64,000 nucleotides of DNA from Alphaproteobacteria bacterium (GCA_029268305.1 JAJUGE010000004.1:42177-106176), one strand, 5' to 3'; numbered from the stretch's first letter, positions 19,638 through 28,140 are shown. The notes: generated from the sequence alone by a model not told the origin. Numbers and translations are program-made.

Positions 19638-20063
19638 ATGCAGAGCAAGGCATCCGCAGTATGGACCGGCGGGCTAAAGGACGGCGGAGGACACCTCACC
19701 ACCACGAGCAAGGTTCTATCCGACACTCCCTATTCGTTCGCCACCAGATTCGAGGGGGCGCAAGGAACCAATCCGGAAGAGTTGATCGCCGCCTCGCACG
19801 CCGGCTGCTATTCGATGGCGCTCTCTTTGATTCTCGGGGAAGGGGGTATGAAGCCCGAACGGATCGAGACGGAAGCGACCGTGACGCTGGAGAAGAAGGA
19901 CGGCGGCTTCGCCATCACACGCTCGCATCTGGAAGTTCGGGCGAAGGTGCCGGGGGCAAGCGAGGAATCATTCAAGGAGGCCGCGCAAAAAGCGAAGGAA
20001 GGCTGTCCGGTGTCGAAGCTGCTGAAGGCCGAGATCAGCATGAACGCCACGCTCGATACCTGA
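19638..20063 (+). CDS. osmC: OsmC-family peroxiredoxin
   Basis: This 141-residue protein is an OsmC-type thiol peroxidase that reduces organic hydroperoxides. Both reactive cysteines are present: one in AASHAGCYSMALS (residue about 55) and one in AKEGCPVSKLL (about 125). Its length is close to E. coli OsmC (143). The ATG at 19638 has a strong GGGAGGA site 6 bases upstream; the in-frame ATG at 19608 is rejected. Its promoter has an exact EcfG-type sequence, which fits the stress role of the family. Confidence 0.94.
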   Translation: MQSKASAVWTGGLKDGGGHLTTTSKVLSDTPYSFATRFEGAQGTNPEELIAASHAGCYSMALSLILGEGGMKPERIETEATVTLEKKDGGFAITRSHLEVRAKVPGASEESFKEAAQKAKEGCPVSKLLKAEISMNATLDT

Positions 20064-20095
20064 ACCGACCAAGGTAGGTCCGGCCGCTCCCGCAG

Positions 20096-20120
20096 GGAAC
20101 GGGCCGCCCGTACGGCTGTT
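20096..20120 (+). promoter_or_regulatory. EcfG-like promoter of the 42-residue membrane peptide gene
   Basis: GGAAC at 20096-20100 and TGTT at 20117-20120 are separated by 16 bases, three of four positions of the -10 matching CGTT. The element ends 37 bases before the ATG at 20158. Confidence 0.6.
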
Positions 20121-20157
20121 AATGGGCACGTCTCCAACTGATGCTAGGGAGTGTCCG

Positions 20158-20286
20158 ATGGAAGATTTCGTTGCCTTCCTCTGGACGGCCGCCCCGGTCA
20201 TCGGCGCCGCCGTGCTGGGGATCGGGCTCGTCTACGGCATCTACCACTCGCGGCGCCGGCGGCGGGACCAGCCCCCGCCGCGCTGA
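20158..20286 (+). CDS. Small single-pass membrane peptide (42 residues), hypothetical
   Basis: An ORF of 42 residues starts with ATG at 20158, preceded by AGGGAG at suitable distance. The peptide has a hydrophobic helix at about residues 5-27 (FVAFLWTAAPVIGAAVLGIG and on), then a very basic, proline-ending tail (SRRRRRRDQPPPR), so it should sit in the inner membrane with its C-terminus in the cytoplasm. It ends 8 bases before the stop of the convergent TRAP permease. An EcfG-like promoter lies upstream. I do not recognise a family. The ribosome binding site, promoter and clean hydrophobic profile together support it as real. Confidence 0.65.
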   Translation: MEDFVAFLWTAAPVIGAAVLGIGLVYGIYHSRRRRRDQPPPR

Positions 20287-20293
20287 CTCGCGT

Positions 20294-22204
20294 TCAGGCT
20301 GCTCGGTCCGAATTTCGTAGGCTGCGGCAGCGCCAAACCGCGAGCCCCAGCACCACCAAGACCAACACGGTGGTTGCCGGATGCGGATGAATCGACACCA
20401 GCCCGACCACACCGAAGAACGCCCGTTCCCACGCCGCCAACTGCCTGAACATCCAGCCGACAATCGCGACGGACACCGCGAAGAAGGCCAGGAGCAGGCT
20501 GAAGGCGCCCCAGATCGCTTCAATCGCTCCGCCGTCGAGGAGAAGACCGGGGTGCAGCAGGAAGCCGAACGGGATTAGAAATCCCGGCATGGCCAGCGAC
20601 ACCGCTTTCCAACCCGTAGCACTCGAGGAAGAGCCCGAGATCGTGGCCGCTGCATAGGCCGCCAGCGCCACCGGCGGCGTCAGCATCGACATGATTGCGA
20701 AGTAGAAGACGAACAGATGGGCGGAGAGGGGTGACAGCCCCAGCGTTACCAGTGCGGGCGCCACCAGCACCGCGCCCATGATGTAAGCCGAGGTCGTCGG
20801 CATGCCCGCGCCGAGAATCAAGCTGGCGACCATCGCCAGCACCAGCGTGATCTCGAGCGAACCGCCCGAGAGGAGAACGACCAGTCCTGTGAACTTCGTG
20901 CCGAGCCCGGTAAAGGCGATGACGCTTACGATCACGCTCGCCGTCGCACAGGGGAGCGTGACGTTGAGGCAGCGTTCCGCGGTGAGCGCGAAGCTGCGCA
21001 CGACCGCAAGCGGCCCCTGCCGGGTGGTCCGGCGCAGAAGCCCACAGGCGATGGTCAGCACCACCGCCTCGATCGAAGACGAGGTGATGCTGTACCCCGA
21101 CACGATTCGGTAGGCTAGCCACGCGAGCGGAATCAGCATGTGACCGCTGTCGCGCAATACCTGACGCACGTCGGGCATCTCGGCGCGCGAGAGCACGGCG
21201 AGGTTCCGCTTCCTCGCCTCCAGGTCCACGGCGAAACCGAGCGCCAGATAGTAGAGCAGCGCCGGCAGAAGAGCCGCCAGCACGATGTCGCGGTAGGGCA
21301 TCTGCAGGTAGTCGGCCATTACGAACGCCGCTGCGCCCATCACGGGCGGCATGATCTGTCCGCCGGTGGAGGCGACGGCTTCGACCGCCCCCGCGAAACG
21401 CGGGTCGTAGCGGATGCGCATCATGAGTGGGATCGTGAAGATTCCGGTGCTCATCACGTTTGCGACGGCACTGCCGGAAACGCTCCCCATCAGACCCGAC
21501 GAGACGATGGCCGCCTTCGCGGGCCCGCCGGTGCGCGTTCCGGTAACGCTCAGGGCCAGATCGATGATCATCTTCCCGCCGCCGAAGACTTCGTACACGG
21601 CGGCGAAGAGGATGAAGTAGAAGACGATGTCCACCGCCACCCCGGTCGGCACCCCGAAAATGCCCTGAACCGTCAGGAATTGATTGTCGAGGAAGTCGGT
21701 AGGGTTATGGGCGCGGTGGCTCAGCACTCCGGGCAGATACTGTCCGAGAAGCTGATAGGCCACGAAGCCGACCGCCAGCAGCGTGATGCCGAGCCCCATG
21801 ATCCGCCGCGAAGCTTCCGTCAGCAGCACCAACAGGAGAATGGCGCCGGCGTAATCGCCCCAGAGCAGCGGATCTAGGCCCGAGTAGCGATCCTCGATCC
21901 GCTGCGCGTGAAGGATGATCCAGACGAAGGGCAGGAAGGCCGAGAAGGCGAACGCCGCATTGATGCCGCGCCAGAGTCGGCCTTGCGGGAGGCGGGGCGC
22001 CGTTATCAGAAGCGCCAGCGCCACGGCGAACGCCACATGGCCGCTCCGCTGGATCGGAACGTCGATCAGCGGCCAGATCACCAGCGAGATCTGAAAAGCG
22101 GTCCAGGCAAGGGCGACTGCCGCGGCCGGCGTCGCGAACGCTTGCCACGAGCCATAGCGGGAACCGCCCGACGTTTCAGGTCGGGCGGGTGCTTCGTTAC
22201 TCAC
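20294..22204 (-). CDS. TRAP transporter fused permease (DctQM type)
   Basis: The 636-residue polytopic protein is a fused TRAP permease as used by TAXI systems: an N-terminal 4-5 helix DctQ-like part (to about residue 180), then a large DctM part with FFAAVYEVFGG-like, SSGLMGSVSGSAVANVMSTG and GAGMPTTSAYIMGAVLVAPAL segments, which are the sodium- and substrate-binding hairpins of the family. It lies 24 bases downstream of its TAXI binding protein. It is the only TRAP permease in the window, although four binding proteins are present. Confidence 0.92.
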   Translation of the reverse strand: MSNEAPARPETSGGSRYGSWQAFATPAAAVALAWTAFQISLVIWPLIDVPIQRSGHVAFAVALALLITAPRLPQGRLWRGINAAFAFSAFLPFVWIILHAQRIEDRYSGLDPLLWGDYAGAILLLVLLTEASRRIMGLGITLLAVGFVAYQLLGQYLPGVLSHRAHNPTDFLDNQFLTVQGIFGVPTGVAVDIVFYFILFAAVYEVFGGGKMIIDLALSVTGTRTGGPAKAAIVSSGLMGSVSGSAVANVMSTGIFTIPLMMRIRYDPRFAGAVEAVASTGGQIMPPVMGAAAFVMADYLQMPYRDIVLAALLPALLYYLALGFAVDLEARKRNLAVLSRAEMPDVRQVLRDSGHMLIPLAWLAYRIVSGYSITSSSIEAVVLTIACGLLRRTTRQGPLAVVRSFALTAERCLNVTLPCATASVIVSVIAFTGLGTKFTGLVVLLSGGSLEITLVLAMVASLILGAGMPTTSAYIMGAVLVAPALVTLGLSPLSAHLFVFYFAIMSMLTPPVALAAYAAATISGSSSSATGWKAVSLAMPGFLIPFGFLLHPGLLLDGGAIEAIWGAFSLLLAFFAVSVAIVGWMFRQLAAWERAFFGVVGLVSIHPHPATTVLVLVVLGLAVWRCRSLRNSDRAA

Positions 22205-22228
22205 GGGCGAGCCTGATTCGAGGGCGAA

Positions 22229-23224
22229 TTAAAGCCAGCCGCGCTCCTCGAAGTAGCGCTTCGCGCCGTCGTGGAGCGGCAGGACGGTCACCGACGGATC
22301 GATACCCGCCTGGCAGTCGAAGTCGCTGAGCGCCTTGTGCTGGCTCTTGAACCTCTCGACGTTCTCGCAGAGTGCTTTTGTTATGGTGTAGGCGAGCTCT
22401 TCCGGCATGTCCGCATGGACGAAGAGGTTGGTGGAGGTTCCCGGCAGCGTCAGGTCGCGGTCCTGGTCCTCGAAGCTGCCCTTGGGCAGCACTGCCGCCT
22501 TCCAGCCGAATTCGGATTCCATCTTCGCATTCACCTCGGGCGAAGGTTCGAGGAAGCTCACGTCGTTGTTTATGGCGGCTTCCGTCATGGCCGGATGCCC
22601 GATGGTGATCGTATGGATCCACAGATCGGCATTGCCGGCCGAGAGCTGGCTGAGAACGACGTCGAACGAGCCGGCGTCGAGCCAGTTGCCGCCGCGCTCC
22701 TTTACCTGCTCCTCGCTGGCGCCGGCGAACTCCAGGATCTGAGCGCCGCCGACGCCGCCGATGCTGCCCCGTCCACGAAGTATGACGTTCAGGTCGGGCT
22801 TGTGCTCGGTCACGTACTCGTCGACGGTCACGGTCACGTTGGGCTCATTGACGAGTATGCCGAGGTAGTACTGGTCGAAGCCGCCAACGAGAGCGCGGAG
22901 GCCGTCCATTGGTTTGTCGTAGACCACCCGACCCTCCTTCGCCCAGCCGCTCACCACGGCCATCCCGAAGGCGAGATCGAACTTGCCGGCGGCTACCAGC
23001 AGCGGGTTCTTGGTGCCGCCGCCTTCGGGGGGCGTGTCGACGGTCGATCCTTCCGGGAGAACGCCCCGCAGAATTTCTGCGAGGCCAACGGCATACGCGT
23101 ACCAGCTCGATTTCTGTCCGAAGGAGGCGATCCCCAGGTTGACCGGCTCGGCCGCCGCGGCGGGACCGGCGGCACCGAGCAAGAGGGCGCCAGAAGCGGT
23201 CAGGGTGAGGATCAGCTTCCGCAT
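22229..23224 (-). CDS. TAXI-family TRAP transporter solute-binding protein (with permease)
   Basis: This 331-residue periplasmic protein has a clear Sec signal peptide (cleavage after AAAA, about residue 25) and a TAXI domain beginning NLGIASFGQKSSWYAYAVGL. Segments GGGTKNPLLVAAGKFDLAFG and GRGSIGGVGGAQILEFAG fit the ligand-binding core. The ATG at 23224 has a GGGAGAC site upstream; the longer frame to 23377 is rejected. Together with the fused permease downstream it makes a complete TAXI TRAP importer driven by sodium. The substrate is unknown. Confidence 0.9.
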   Translation of the reverse strand: MRKLILTLTASGALLLGAAGPAAAAEPVNLGIASFGQKSSWYAYAVGLAEILRGVLPEGSTVDTPPEGGGTKNPLLVAAGKFDLAFGMAVVSGWAKEGRVVYDKPMDGLRALVGGFDQYYLGILVNEPNVTVTVDEYVTEHKPDLNVILRGRGSIGGVGGAQILEFAGASEEQVKERGGNWLDAGSFDVVLSQLSAGNADLWIHTITIGHPAMTEAAINNDVSFLEPSPEVNAKMESEFGWKAAVLPKGSFEDQDRDLTLPGTSTNLFVHADMPEELAYTITKALCENVERFKSQHKALSDFDCQAGIDPSVTVLPLHDGAKRYFEERGWL

Positions 23225-23428
23225 TGTTCGTCTCCCAGGGTCTGTCGTTTTTGGCCGGCAGGATGGTAGAGGCTCCGCGGTCCGCTGGAAAGTCGGCGTG
23301 AATGGAGGAAGCCTTCTGCTCATCGTCCATCCCGGCACCGATCCGCTTCGGAACCACGGCGGCGCTGCCGCCATCATTCATATAGACCGGCCGAGCTGGC
23401 CGTAGAGGGGAGAAGGAGGATTCCGACG

Positions 23429-23869
23429 ATGCGCCGACTGATGATGACGCCCGCCTTCGCCGTCGCGATTGCGGTGTCGTCGGTCGCCCTTGCTCAACAG
23501 CATTCCGGGACCGAAGCAGGACAGGTGCCGCCGGCGCCGCAGAGCGATGTTGTCCAGCGTGCTCAAAAGGATTCCGAGCTGAGATCCGACTGGGTGCAGG
23601 GAACGGAGGTGACAACGCCCGATGGAGAAACGATCGGCACGATCAATGATCTGCTGATCGATGCCGAGACCGGCGAGATCACGGGGGCAGTCGTTTCGGT
23701 CGGCGGATTTCTCGGGATCGGCTCGAAGAGCATCGCCGTTCCCTGGGAGGAGCTCGATCTTCAGTACGATGCGTCGGAGATCACGCTCGCGCTTTCGAAG
23801 GAAGAGGCCGAAGCCGCTCCGGAGTTCGAGGTTCGTGGCCAAGGCGAGCCGCCCCCGGCGAAGCCGTAA
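23429..23869 (+). CDS. Exported PRC-barrel domain protein 1
   Basis: The 146-residue protein has a signal peptide (residues 1-22, ending ALA-QQ) and one PRC-barrel domain at about residues 52-118 (GTEVTTPDGETIGTINDLLI, then EITGAVVSVGGFLGIGSKSI). PRC-barrels occur in RimM, photosynthetic reaction centre H subunits and many exported stress proteins of alphaproteobacteria. Upstream GGAGAAGGAGG gives a strong ribosome binding site. It stands alone, divergent from the TAXI gene. It is a relative of the second PRC-barrel protein at 24570, which heads the sigma factor operon. Function is unknown; an envelope stress role is inferred. Confidence 0.87.
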   Translation: MRRLMMTPAFAVAIAVSSVALAQQHSGTEAGQVPPAPQSDVVQRAQKDSELRSDWVQGTEVTTPDGETIGTINDLLIDAETGEITGAVVSVGGFLGIGSKSIAVPWEELDLQYDASEITLALSKEEAEAAPEFEVRGQGEPPPAKP

Positions 23870-23879
23870 GAGCAGGCTC

Positions 23880-23904
23880 GGGGGCGAGCCTGGCGCTCGC
23901 CCCC
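23880..23904. terminator. Strong hairpin between convergent genes
   Basis: A perfect 10-base inverted repeat (GGGGGCGAGC and GCTCGCCCCC) with a 5-base loop follows the stop of PRC-barrel 1 by 10 bases and stands between convergent genes. There is no U-tract, so it is at best a weak or Rho-assisted terminator. Confidence 0.5.
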
Positions 23905-23955
23905 GGTCTTCGGCCGGAGCCGGTTAGCTCCTCCGGTTACTTGGCCTGTCGGCTG

Positions 23956-24366
23956 CTAGAGGTTCTTTTCCTGAATCTTCGCGATAACGCGGGAATGCAG
24001 CGCGGGGTCGTTCTGCGCCAGCCGCGCGATCTCGTTGAACTCTTCGATCGTCAGTCCCTCGTCCTCCACGGCGGAGATGATGTCTTCATTGGCCTGGCGC
24101 TGCAGGTCTTCCGGGCTCTCGCTGGTGCCCGGCTCTGACAGCTTTGCGCGCGCCTCTTCGTTGATCGTCTGAATCTCGACCGCGGCGGCCGCGAACGAAT
24201 CCAGCTTTTCCTCCGACACCTGGCCGCCGGACATGCCCGGCTGGGTCGTCGGAGCCGGATTTTGCATCTGCTGCTGGCCTTGCATCGACTGGGCTGCAAC
24301 AGGCGTCACCGCCAGCAGGCTCGCCGCGAGGACCGTGGCGCCGAGCGAGGTAATAGGCCTGTTCAT
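23956..24366 (-). CDS. DUF4168 exported protein
   Basis: The 136-residue protein has a signal peptide (about residues 1-25, ending VAAQ), a Gln/Met/Pro-rich linker and a DUF4168 domain from about residue 50 to the end (KLDSFAAAAVEIQTINEEAR; FNEIARLAQNDPALHSRVI). The domain is common in cyanobacteria and alphaproteobacteria and has no known reaction. The ATG at 24366 gives the signal peptide; the longer frame to 24594 crosses the divergent promoter region and is rejected. It is transcribed away from the PRC-barrel 2/sigma operon and shares a 203-base intergenic region with it. Confidence 0.85.
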   Translation of the reverse strand: MNRPITSLGATVLAASLLAVTPVAAQSMQGQQQMQNPAPTTQPGMSGGQVSEEKLDSFAAAAVEIQTINEEARAKLSEPGTSESPEDLQRQANEDIISAVEDEGLTIEEFNEIARLAQNDPALHSRVIAKIQEKNL

Positions 24367-24503
24367 GACTGCTCCTGATTCGGGTGGAAGTCTCAAACCG
24401 AGCGACGGCCGCAGCCGACCTCGACCCAATCGACACTCGAGCTGTCCGGCCGGTTCCCAGAAAGACGGTCCGGGGGCGAATTGGCGGCAACATTCCCTTA
24501 GAG

Positions 24504-24529
24504 GGAACTGCTCGAGGTGTTTTGCCGTC
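24504..24529 (+). promoter_or_regulatory. EcfG-like promoter of the PRC-barrel 2/ECF sigma operon; overlaps a palindrome
   Basis: GGAAC at 24504-24508 and CGTC at 24526-24529 have a 17-base spacer, which fits EcfG or a related ECF promoter. The -10 element ends 40 bases before the ATG at 24570. The -35 overlaps a palindrome at 24493-24507 (TTCCCT-TAG-AGGGAA), which could bind a regulator. Confidence 0.5.
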
Positions 24530-24569
24530 TGTTGCCGGAGAAGTGGCAAAATGTGGAGACTCGGTGCGG

Positions 24570-25004
24570 ATGAGACGAAGTCCGGTGATCGCAAGCCTGC
24601 TGCTGCTGGTCGGCCAACCGGCCGCGCTCGCGGCAGAGGGGGTAGTGCGCCAGGAACACCGGCCGAACGAGCTTCTCTCCAGTTGGCTGGTCGGGGCGGA
24701 GGTCAAGGGGGCCAACGCGGAGACCTTGGGAACGGTGCGGACACTGATCCTCGATGAGGAGAGCGGCCGCATCACCGGTGTGGTCGTCGCTAGCGGATCG
24801 GTTCTGGGGTTCGGCGGCAAGGACGTCGGCCTCCGATGGGATCAATTGAAGATCGAAGGCGAGGGGCGTGAGCTCCGGGTCGATATCTCCGCCGCGGATG
24901 CGGATGATGCACCGGTCTTCGGTTTCCGTGAGCGTCGCGTGCGGCCGCCGGAAAGTCCGCCTACCGAGCCCTCGTCGGCGTCCGAGCTTCCGGGGGGACG
25001 ATGA
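24570..25004 (+). CDS. Exported PRC-barrel domain protein 2
   Basis: This 144-residue protein has a signal peptide (residues 1-22, ending ALAAEG) and one PRC-barrel domain at about 38-110 (VGAEVKGANAETLGTVRTLI; RITGVVVASGSVLGFGGKDV). It shares the layout of the PRC-barrel protein at 23429. Its stop overlaps the sigma factor start (ATGA at 25001-25004), so it belongs to the same operon and may be an envelope component that the sigma factor controls or reports on. No good ribosome binding site precedes the chosen ATG; the start is moderately sure. Confidence 0.82.
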   Translation: MRRSPVIASLLLLVGQPAALAAEGVVRQEHRPNELLSSWLVGAEVKGANAETLGTVRTLILDEESGRITGVVVASGSVLGFGGKDVGLRWDQLKIEGEGRELRVDISAADADDAPVFGFRERRVRPPESPPTEPSSASELPGGR

Positions 25005-25510
25005 CCAACGACATCAAATGGCTCATCTCCCGCGAGATCCCGCACCTGAGGCGGTATGCGAGAGCGCTCCTCCAAAATGCAGAGGCGGCAGACGATCTCG
25101 TCCAGGACTGCCTTGAGCGGGCGATCAGGAAGCGGCACCTGTGGCGCCGCGAGGGCTCGATCCGGAGCTGGCTGTTCCGGATCCTCTACAGAATTTACCT
25201 GAACGACCAGAAGCAGCGCGGCCGCTCGAAGTCGATTCCGATCGAGGAAGCACACCTGCAGTCCAGTCTGCCGCGGCAGGAAAAGCGCATCGAAGTGCTC
25301 GACGTCGCCGAAGCGCTCGACCGGCTGCCGGTCGAGCAGCGGGCGGCTATCCTCCTAGTGGCCCTCGAAGGGATGACCTACGACGAGGCTGCCTCGACGT
25401 TGCGGATTCCGATAGGAACGGTCCGCTCGCGCATTTCCAGGGGGCGTGAGGGGCTGCTGGCGCTCGGCATCCCATCGCCGACTGCCGCGCGTCTGCGGAG
25501 CGTGAAATGA
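25001..25510 (+). CDS. ECF-family RNA polymerase sigma factor
   Basis: The 169-residue protein is an extracytoplasmic-function sigma factor. Region 2 lies at about residues 10-75 (RYARALLQNAEAADDLVQDCLERAI, with the RSWLFRILYRIYLND segment that contacts the -10), and region 4 at about 105-160 (LPVEQRAAILLVALEGMTYDEAA, then RIPIGTVRSRISRGREGL). It overlaps PRC-barrel 2 upstream and the anti-sigma gene downstream by four bases each (ATGA), which fits a three-gene operon with autoregulation. Confidence 0.94.
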   Translation: MTNDIKWLISREIPHLRRYARALLQNAEAADDLVQDCLERAIRKRHLWRREGSIRSWLFRILYRIYLNDQKQRGRSKSIPIEEAHLQSSLPRQEKRIEVLDVAEALDRLPVEQRAAILLVALEGMTYDEAASTLRIPIGTVRSRISRGREGLLALGIPSPTAARLRSVK

Positions 25511-26409
25511 CCCAGGAATCTCGGCCTATCGACGAGCGAGACATCCAGGCGTACGCCGACGGACTTCTGGACCGCGACCCCGCGCGGCGGATAGAGGTCG
25601 AACAATGGCTGCGCTCGAGGCCGGCCGAGGCAACCCGTTGTTGGGATTACCGGGTGCAGAACACTCTGATTGCGGAGCGCTATGCCGGCGTGCTCGAGGA
25701 GCCCGTGCCCGACCGGCTGTATCGTGCGCTCGATGCGCACCGAAGTGTCTTCGGTCTGGCGCGTGCGGCTGCCTTCGCCGCGACCATCCTGACGGCCGGC
25801 GCGATCGGCTGGTGGACAGGGGTCGAGAGCGTTTCGAGTCCCTCCCCGGCTCTACGATTCGCCGAGCTCGTTTCCGAAGGCAGCCGGCTTTCCCAGGCCT
25901 CGCATGGCAACGCAGGTGTCCCCGCATCGGGGCAGCTGGTTGGTGGCGCCGGACAGGTCCATCCGCTCGGCTGGCTTTCCGAACAGATCACGATCCCGCT
26001 GCGGCTGCCCGATCTCAGCGCTCTCGGCTACATGCCCGTCGAGCGACGATTGGTCGGATCCCGGGGGGCAAAGGCGGTCGAGGTCAAGTATGCCGGCGTG
26101 GATCGGAAGCCGGTCGTGCTGCTGATCGCGCCGCGATGGCAGGATGAGACCTCCGACATCGAGATTGTCGAGCGAGAGGGCCTGCGTATCGCCTACGGCT
26201 TCAGAGGACCGCTCGGATATGGTGTCGCGGGCGAGATGAACGAGGATGTGATCCGTCAGGTGGCTGAAGCCGTGCAGAGATCGTGGGATCAGAGCACGAC
26301 CGGCAATCCCGCCTCGGCAATGGGAATAGAGCCGTCCGGGCTGCCGGTGGAGCCGGTACAGCCGCTGGCCGTGAACCCGCGGACCGTCCGAGGGGACGGC
26401 ACGATGTAA
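25507..26409 (+). CDS. Membrane-bound anti-sigma factor
   Basis: The 300-residue protein has the layout of a single-pass anti-sigma factor: an N-terminal cytoplasmic segment (residues 1-80) with RDIQAYADGLLDRDPARRIE, typical of the anti-sigma domain that binds the sigma factor; one membrane helix at about 84-103; and a periplasmic domain of almost 200 residues. The N-terminal zinc HxxxCxxC motif of ZAS proteins is not seen. The start overlaps the sigma factor stop (ATGA). The periplasmic part presumably senses the envelope signal; I do not recognise a fold in it. Confidence 0.87.
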   Translation: MTQESRPIDERDIQAYADGLLDRDPARRIEVEQWLRSRPAEATRCWDYRVQNTLIAERYAGVLEEPVPDRLYRALDAHRSVFGLARAAAFAATILTAGAIGWWTGVESVSSPSPALRFAELVSEGSRLSQASHGNAGVPASGQLVGGAGQVHPLGWLSEQITIPLRLPDLSALGYMPVERRLVGSRGAKAVEVKYAGVDRKPVVLLIAPRWQDETSDIEIVEREGLRIAYGFRGPLGYGVAGEMNEDVIRQVAEAVQRSWDQSTTGNPASAMGIEPSGLPVEPVQPLAVNPRTVRGDGTM

Positions 26410-26439
26410 CCGGCAACGGCCGGTGACGCGTGGAGGGGG

Positions 26440-27327
26440 CTATCCGGTAAAGAGGATCCAGGCGCCGAGACCATCCCCCGGACCGATTGCCAGCTGTCCG
26501 GGGAACCGCTGCACCGCCTCAACGTCGTTCGCGGCGAGGACTTTTGCGGTCCGGTCGAGATCGGAACTGCGCAGGGTGACGGCGGCACAATAGGGCAGCG
26601 AGGGGATGCTCATGCCCGGGAGCTTGCGGATTGCAACATCGGCGTCCGCGATCAGGAGGCGACCTCGATCGAGCTCGATGACCGCCGCTCCGTCCTCCCG
26701 CCTCGCCGGCCGCAGGCTGAAGCGTTCGTATCTCCGGACGGTCTCCTCGACGTCCTCGGCCACGATCAGCATCTCCGTCAGCGCCTCTGCGGCGTTGGCG
26801 TGATCGCTCATGCCCGGGCGCCAGACGTGCTCCGGCGTGAGGTGCTGGCAGTATTGGACCCGGCCTTCCGCCATGACTCCGGGAGCGGTGCGCAACACGG
26901 TAAAGCCGACAGTAACTTCCCCTTCCGGCGTTTCGATGGGGCGACGCAGGCTCACGATCGGCTGCAGTTCGAGGCCCTCCGCTCGGATGCGTGGCTCGAT
27001 GGCAGCGACATCGGCGTGCCCGAGCGCGATCAGATGCAAGCCTCGGTAGCGCTGCAGCGAGCGTCGAAGCTGGTCGGCGAGCGGTGTATCGGACGAGGCG
27101 GCCAGAACTTCGAGATAGCCTGCGCGAAACGTGATGAGTCGGTTCACCGTTCCGGCCGGCACCAGTTCACCCGCTTCGTTCGCGTTGAAATGGGTGTTCT
27201 GTTCGGAGACGGTGAAGCCCAGCCGTCCGAAGCGTCTGGCCGCTTCGTCCATGTTCTCGACGAAGAAGCCGACGTGGTCGAGAAAGACTTCGTCCCGCTC
27301 GGGGAGCTGGCGATCGACCCATCCCAT
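26440..27327 (-). CDS. VOC-superfamily (glyoxalase-like) protein
   Basis: This 295-residue protein contains glyoxalase/dioxygenase (VOC) type beta-alpha-beta-beta-beta modules. The start LDHVGFFVENMDEAARRFGRLGFTV is the classical first strand and helix with a metal-ligand His, and a second module starts near residue 175 (TEMLIVAEDVEETVRRYERF). Members are lactoyl-glutathione lyases, ring-cleaving dioxygenases and isomerases; the reaction here is unknown. It lies 3 bases downstream of the enoyl-CoA hydratase-like gene, so the two share an operon and perhaps a CoA-linked pathway. Confidence 0.83.
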   Translation of the reverse strand: MGWVDRQLPERDEVFLDHVGFFVENMDEAARRFGRLGFTVSEQNTHFNANEAGELVPAGTVNRLITFRAGYLEVLAASSDTPLADQLRRSLQRYRGLHLIALGHADVAAIEPRIRAEGLELQPIVSLRRPIETPEGEVTVGFTVLRTAPGVMAEGRVQYCQHLTPEHVWRPGMSDHANAAEALTEMLIVAEDVEETVRRYERFSLRPARREDGAAVIELDRGRLLIADADVAIRKLPGMSIPSLPYCAAVTLRSSDLDRTAKVLAANDVEAVQRFPGQLAIGPGDGLGAWILFTG

Positions 27328-27330
27328 GGC

Positions 27331-28140
27331 TCAGGTGCCGTTGAATCGCGGCTTGCGCTTTTCCTTGAACGAGGCCACGCCTTCGGCGAAGTCGTGGCTG
27401 CCGCGCAGCCGCCCGTACGCCTGCCCTTCGATCTCCATCGCCTGTTCGAGCGGTGAATTCTCGCTCTCGTTCAGCACCTTCTTCAGCGTTCGCTGCGCGA
27501 GAGGCGAGAACTGACGAAGCTCATCGACGAGCTTCTGCGTCGCCGTCTCCAGCTCTCCGTCCGGAACACACTCGCAGGCGATGCCCCAGTCGTAAGCCTG
27601 CCGTCCCGAGATGCGGAGTGCCCGCATCGACAAGTTCTTGGCTCGCGACACGCCGATCATCTTCTGTAGCCGCGCGGAGCCGCCGGAGCCGGGTATCATC
27701 CCGATCCGAATCTCCGGAAGCGCCATTTGCGTGGTCTCACTGACGACCCGGAAGTCGCACGCGAGCGCGAGCTCGAAGCCGACGCCGAAGCAATAGCCGC
27801 GGACCGAGGCGATCACCGGTTTCGTGCACCGCTCCGCCGCGGCGATGTTCTTGTGGAGCTGCGAGACAGTCTCCTGGCTCGCTTCCATGAAGCCGGGAAT
27901 GTCACCGCCGCTGCTGAAATGCTCCCCCTCGCTGCGGATGACGATGATGCGGACCCGCTCGTCGTGATCCAGCTCGTCGATCACCGCGGCGATCTGTGGG
28001 CGCTGGGGCATGCGCACGATGTTGAACGGCGGCCGGTCCAGCACGATGTCCGCCCTCTCCGCCTCGGCCGAGATCTCGACGCGAAATCCGTCGAGATCGG
28101 AAAGCAGGCTCGTGCGGTAGGTATCTAGAGAATTCGCCAT
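27331..28140 (-). CDS. Enoyl-CoA hydratase/isomerase family protein
   Basis: The 269-residue crotonase-fold protein shows the oxyanion-hole segments SEGEHFSSGGDIPGFME (about residue 80) and YCFGVGFELALACDFRV (about 120), followed by GMIPGSGGSARLQKMIG. Family members hydrate, isomerise or hydrolyse CoA thioesters. I chose the ATG at 28140 (MANSLDTYR); the frame upstream to 28404 has no homology. It is followed by a VOC-family gene in the same operon. Confidence 0.88.
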   Translation of the reverse strand: MANSLDTYRTSLLSDLDGFRVEISAEAERADIVLDRPPFNIVRMPQRPQIAAVIDELDHDERVRIIVIRSEGEHFSSGGDIPGFMEASQETVSQLHKNIAAAERCTKPVIASVRGYCFGVGFELALACDFRVVSETTQMALPEIRIGMIPGSGGSARLQKMIGVSRAKNLSMRALRISGRQAYDWGIACECVPDGELETATQKLVDELRQFSPLAQRTLKKVLNESENSPLEQAMEIEGQAYGRLRGSHDFAEGVASFKEKRKPRFNGT

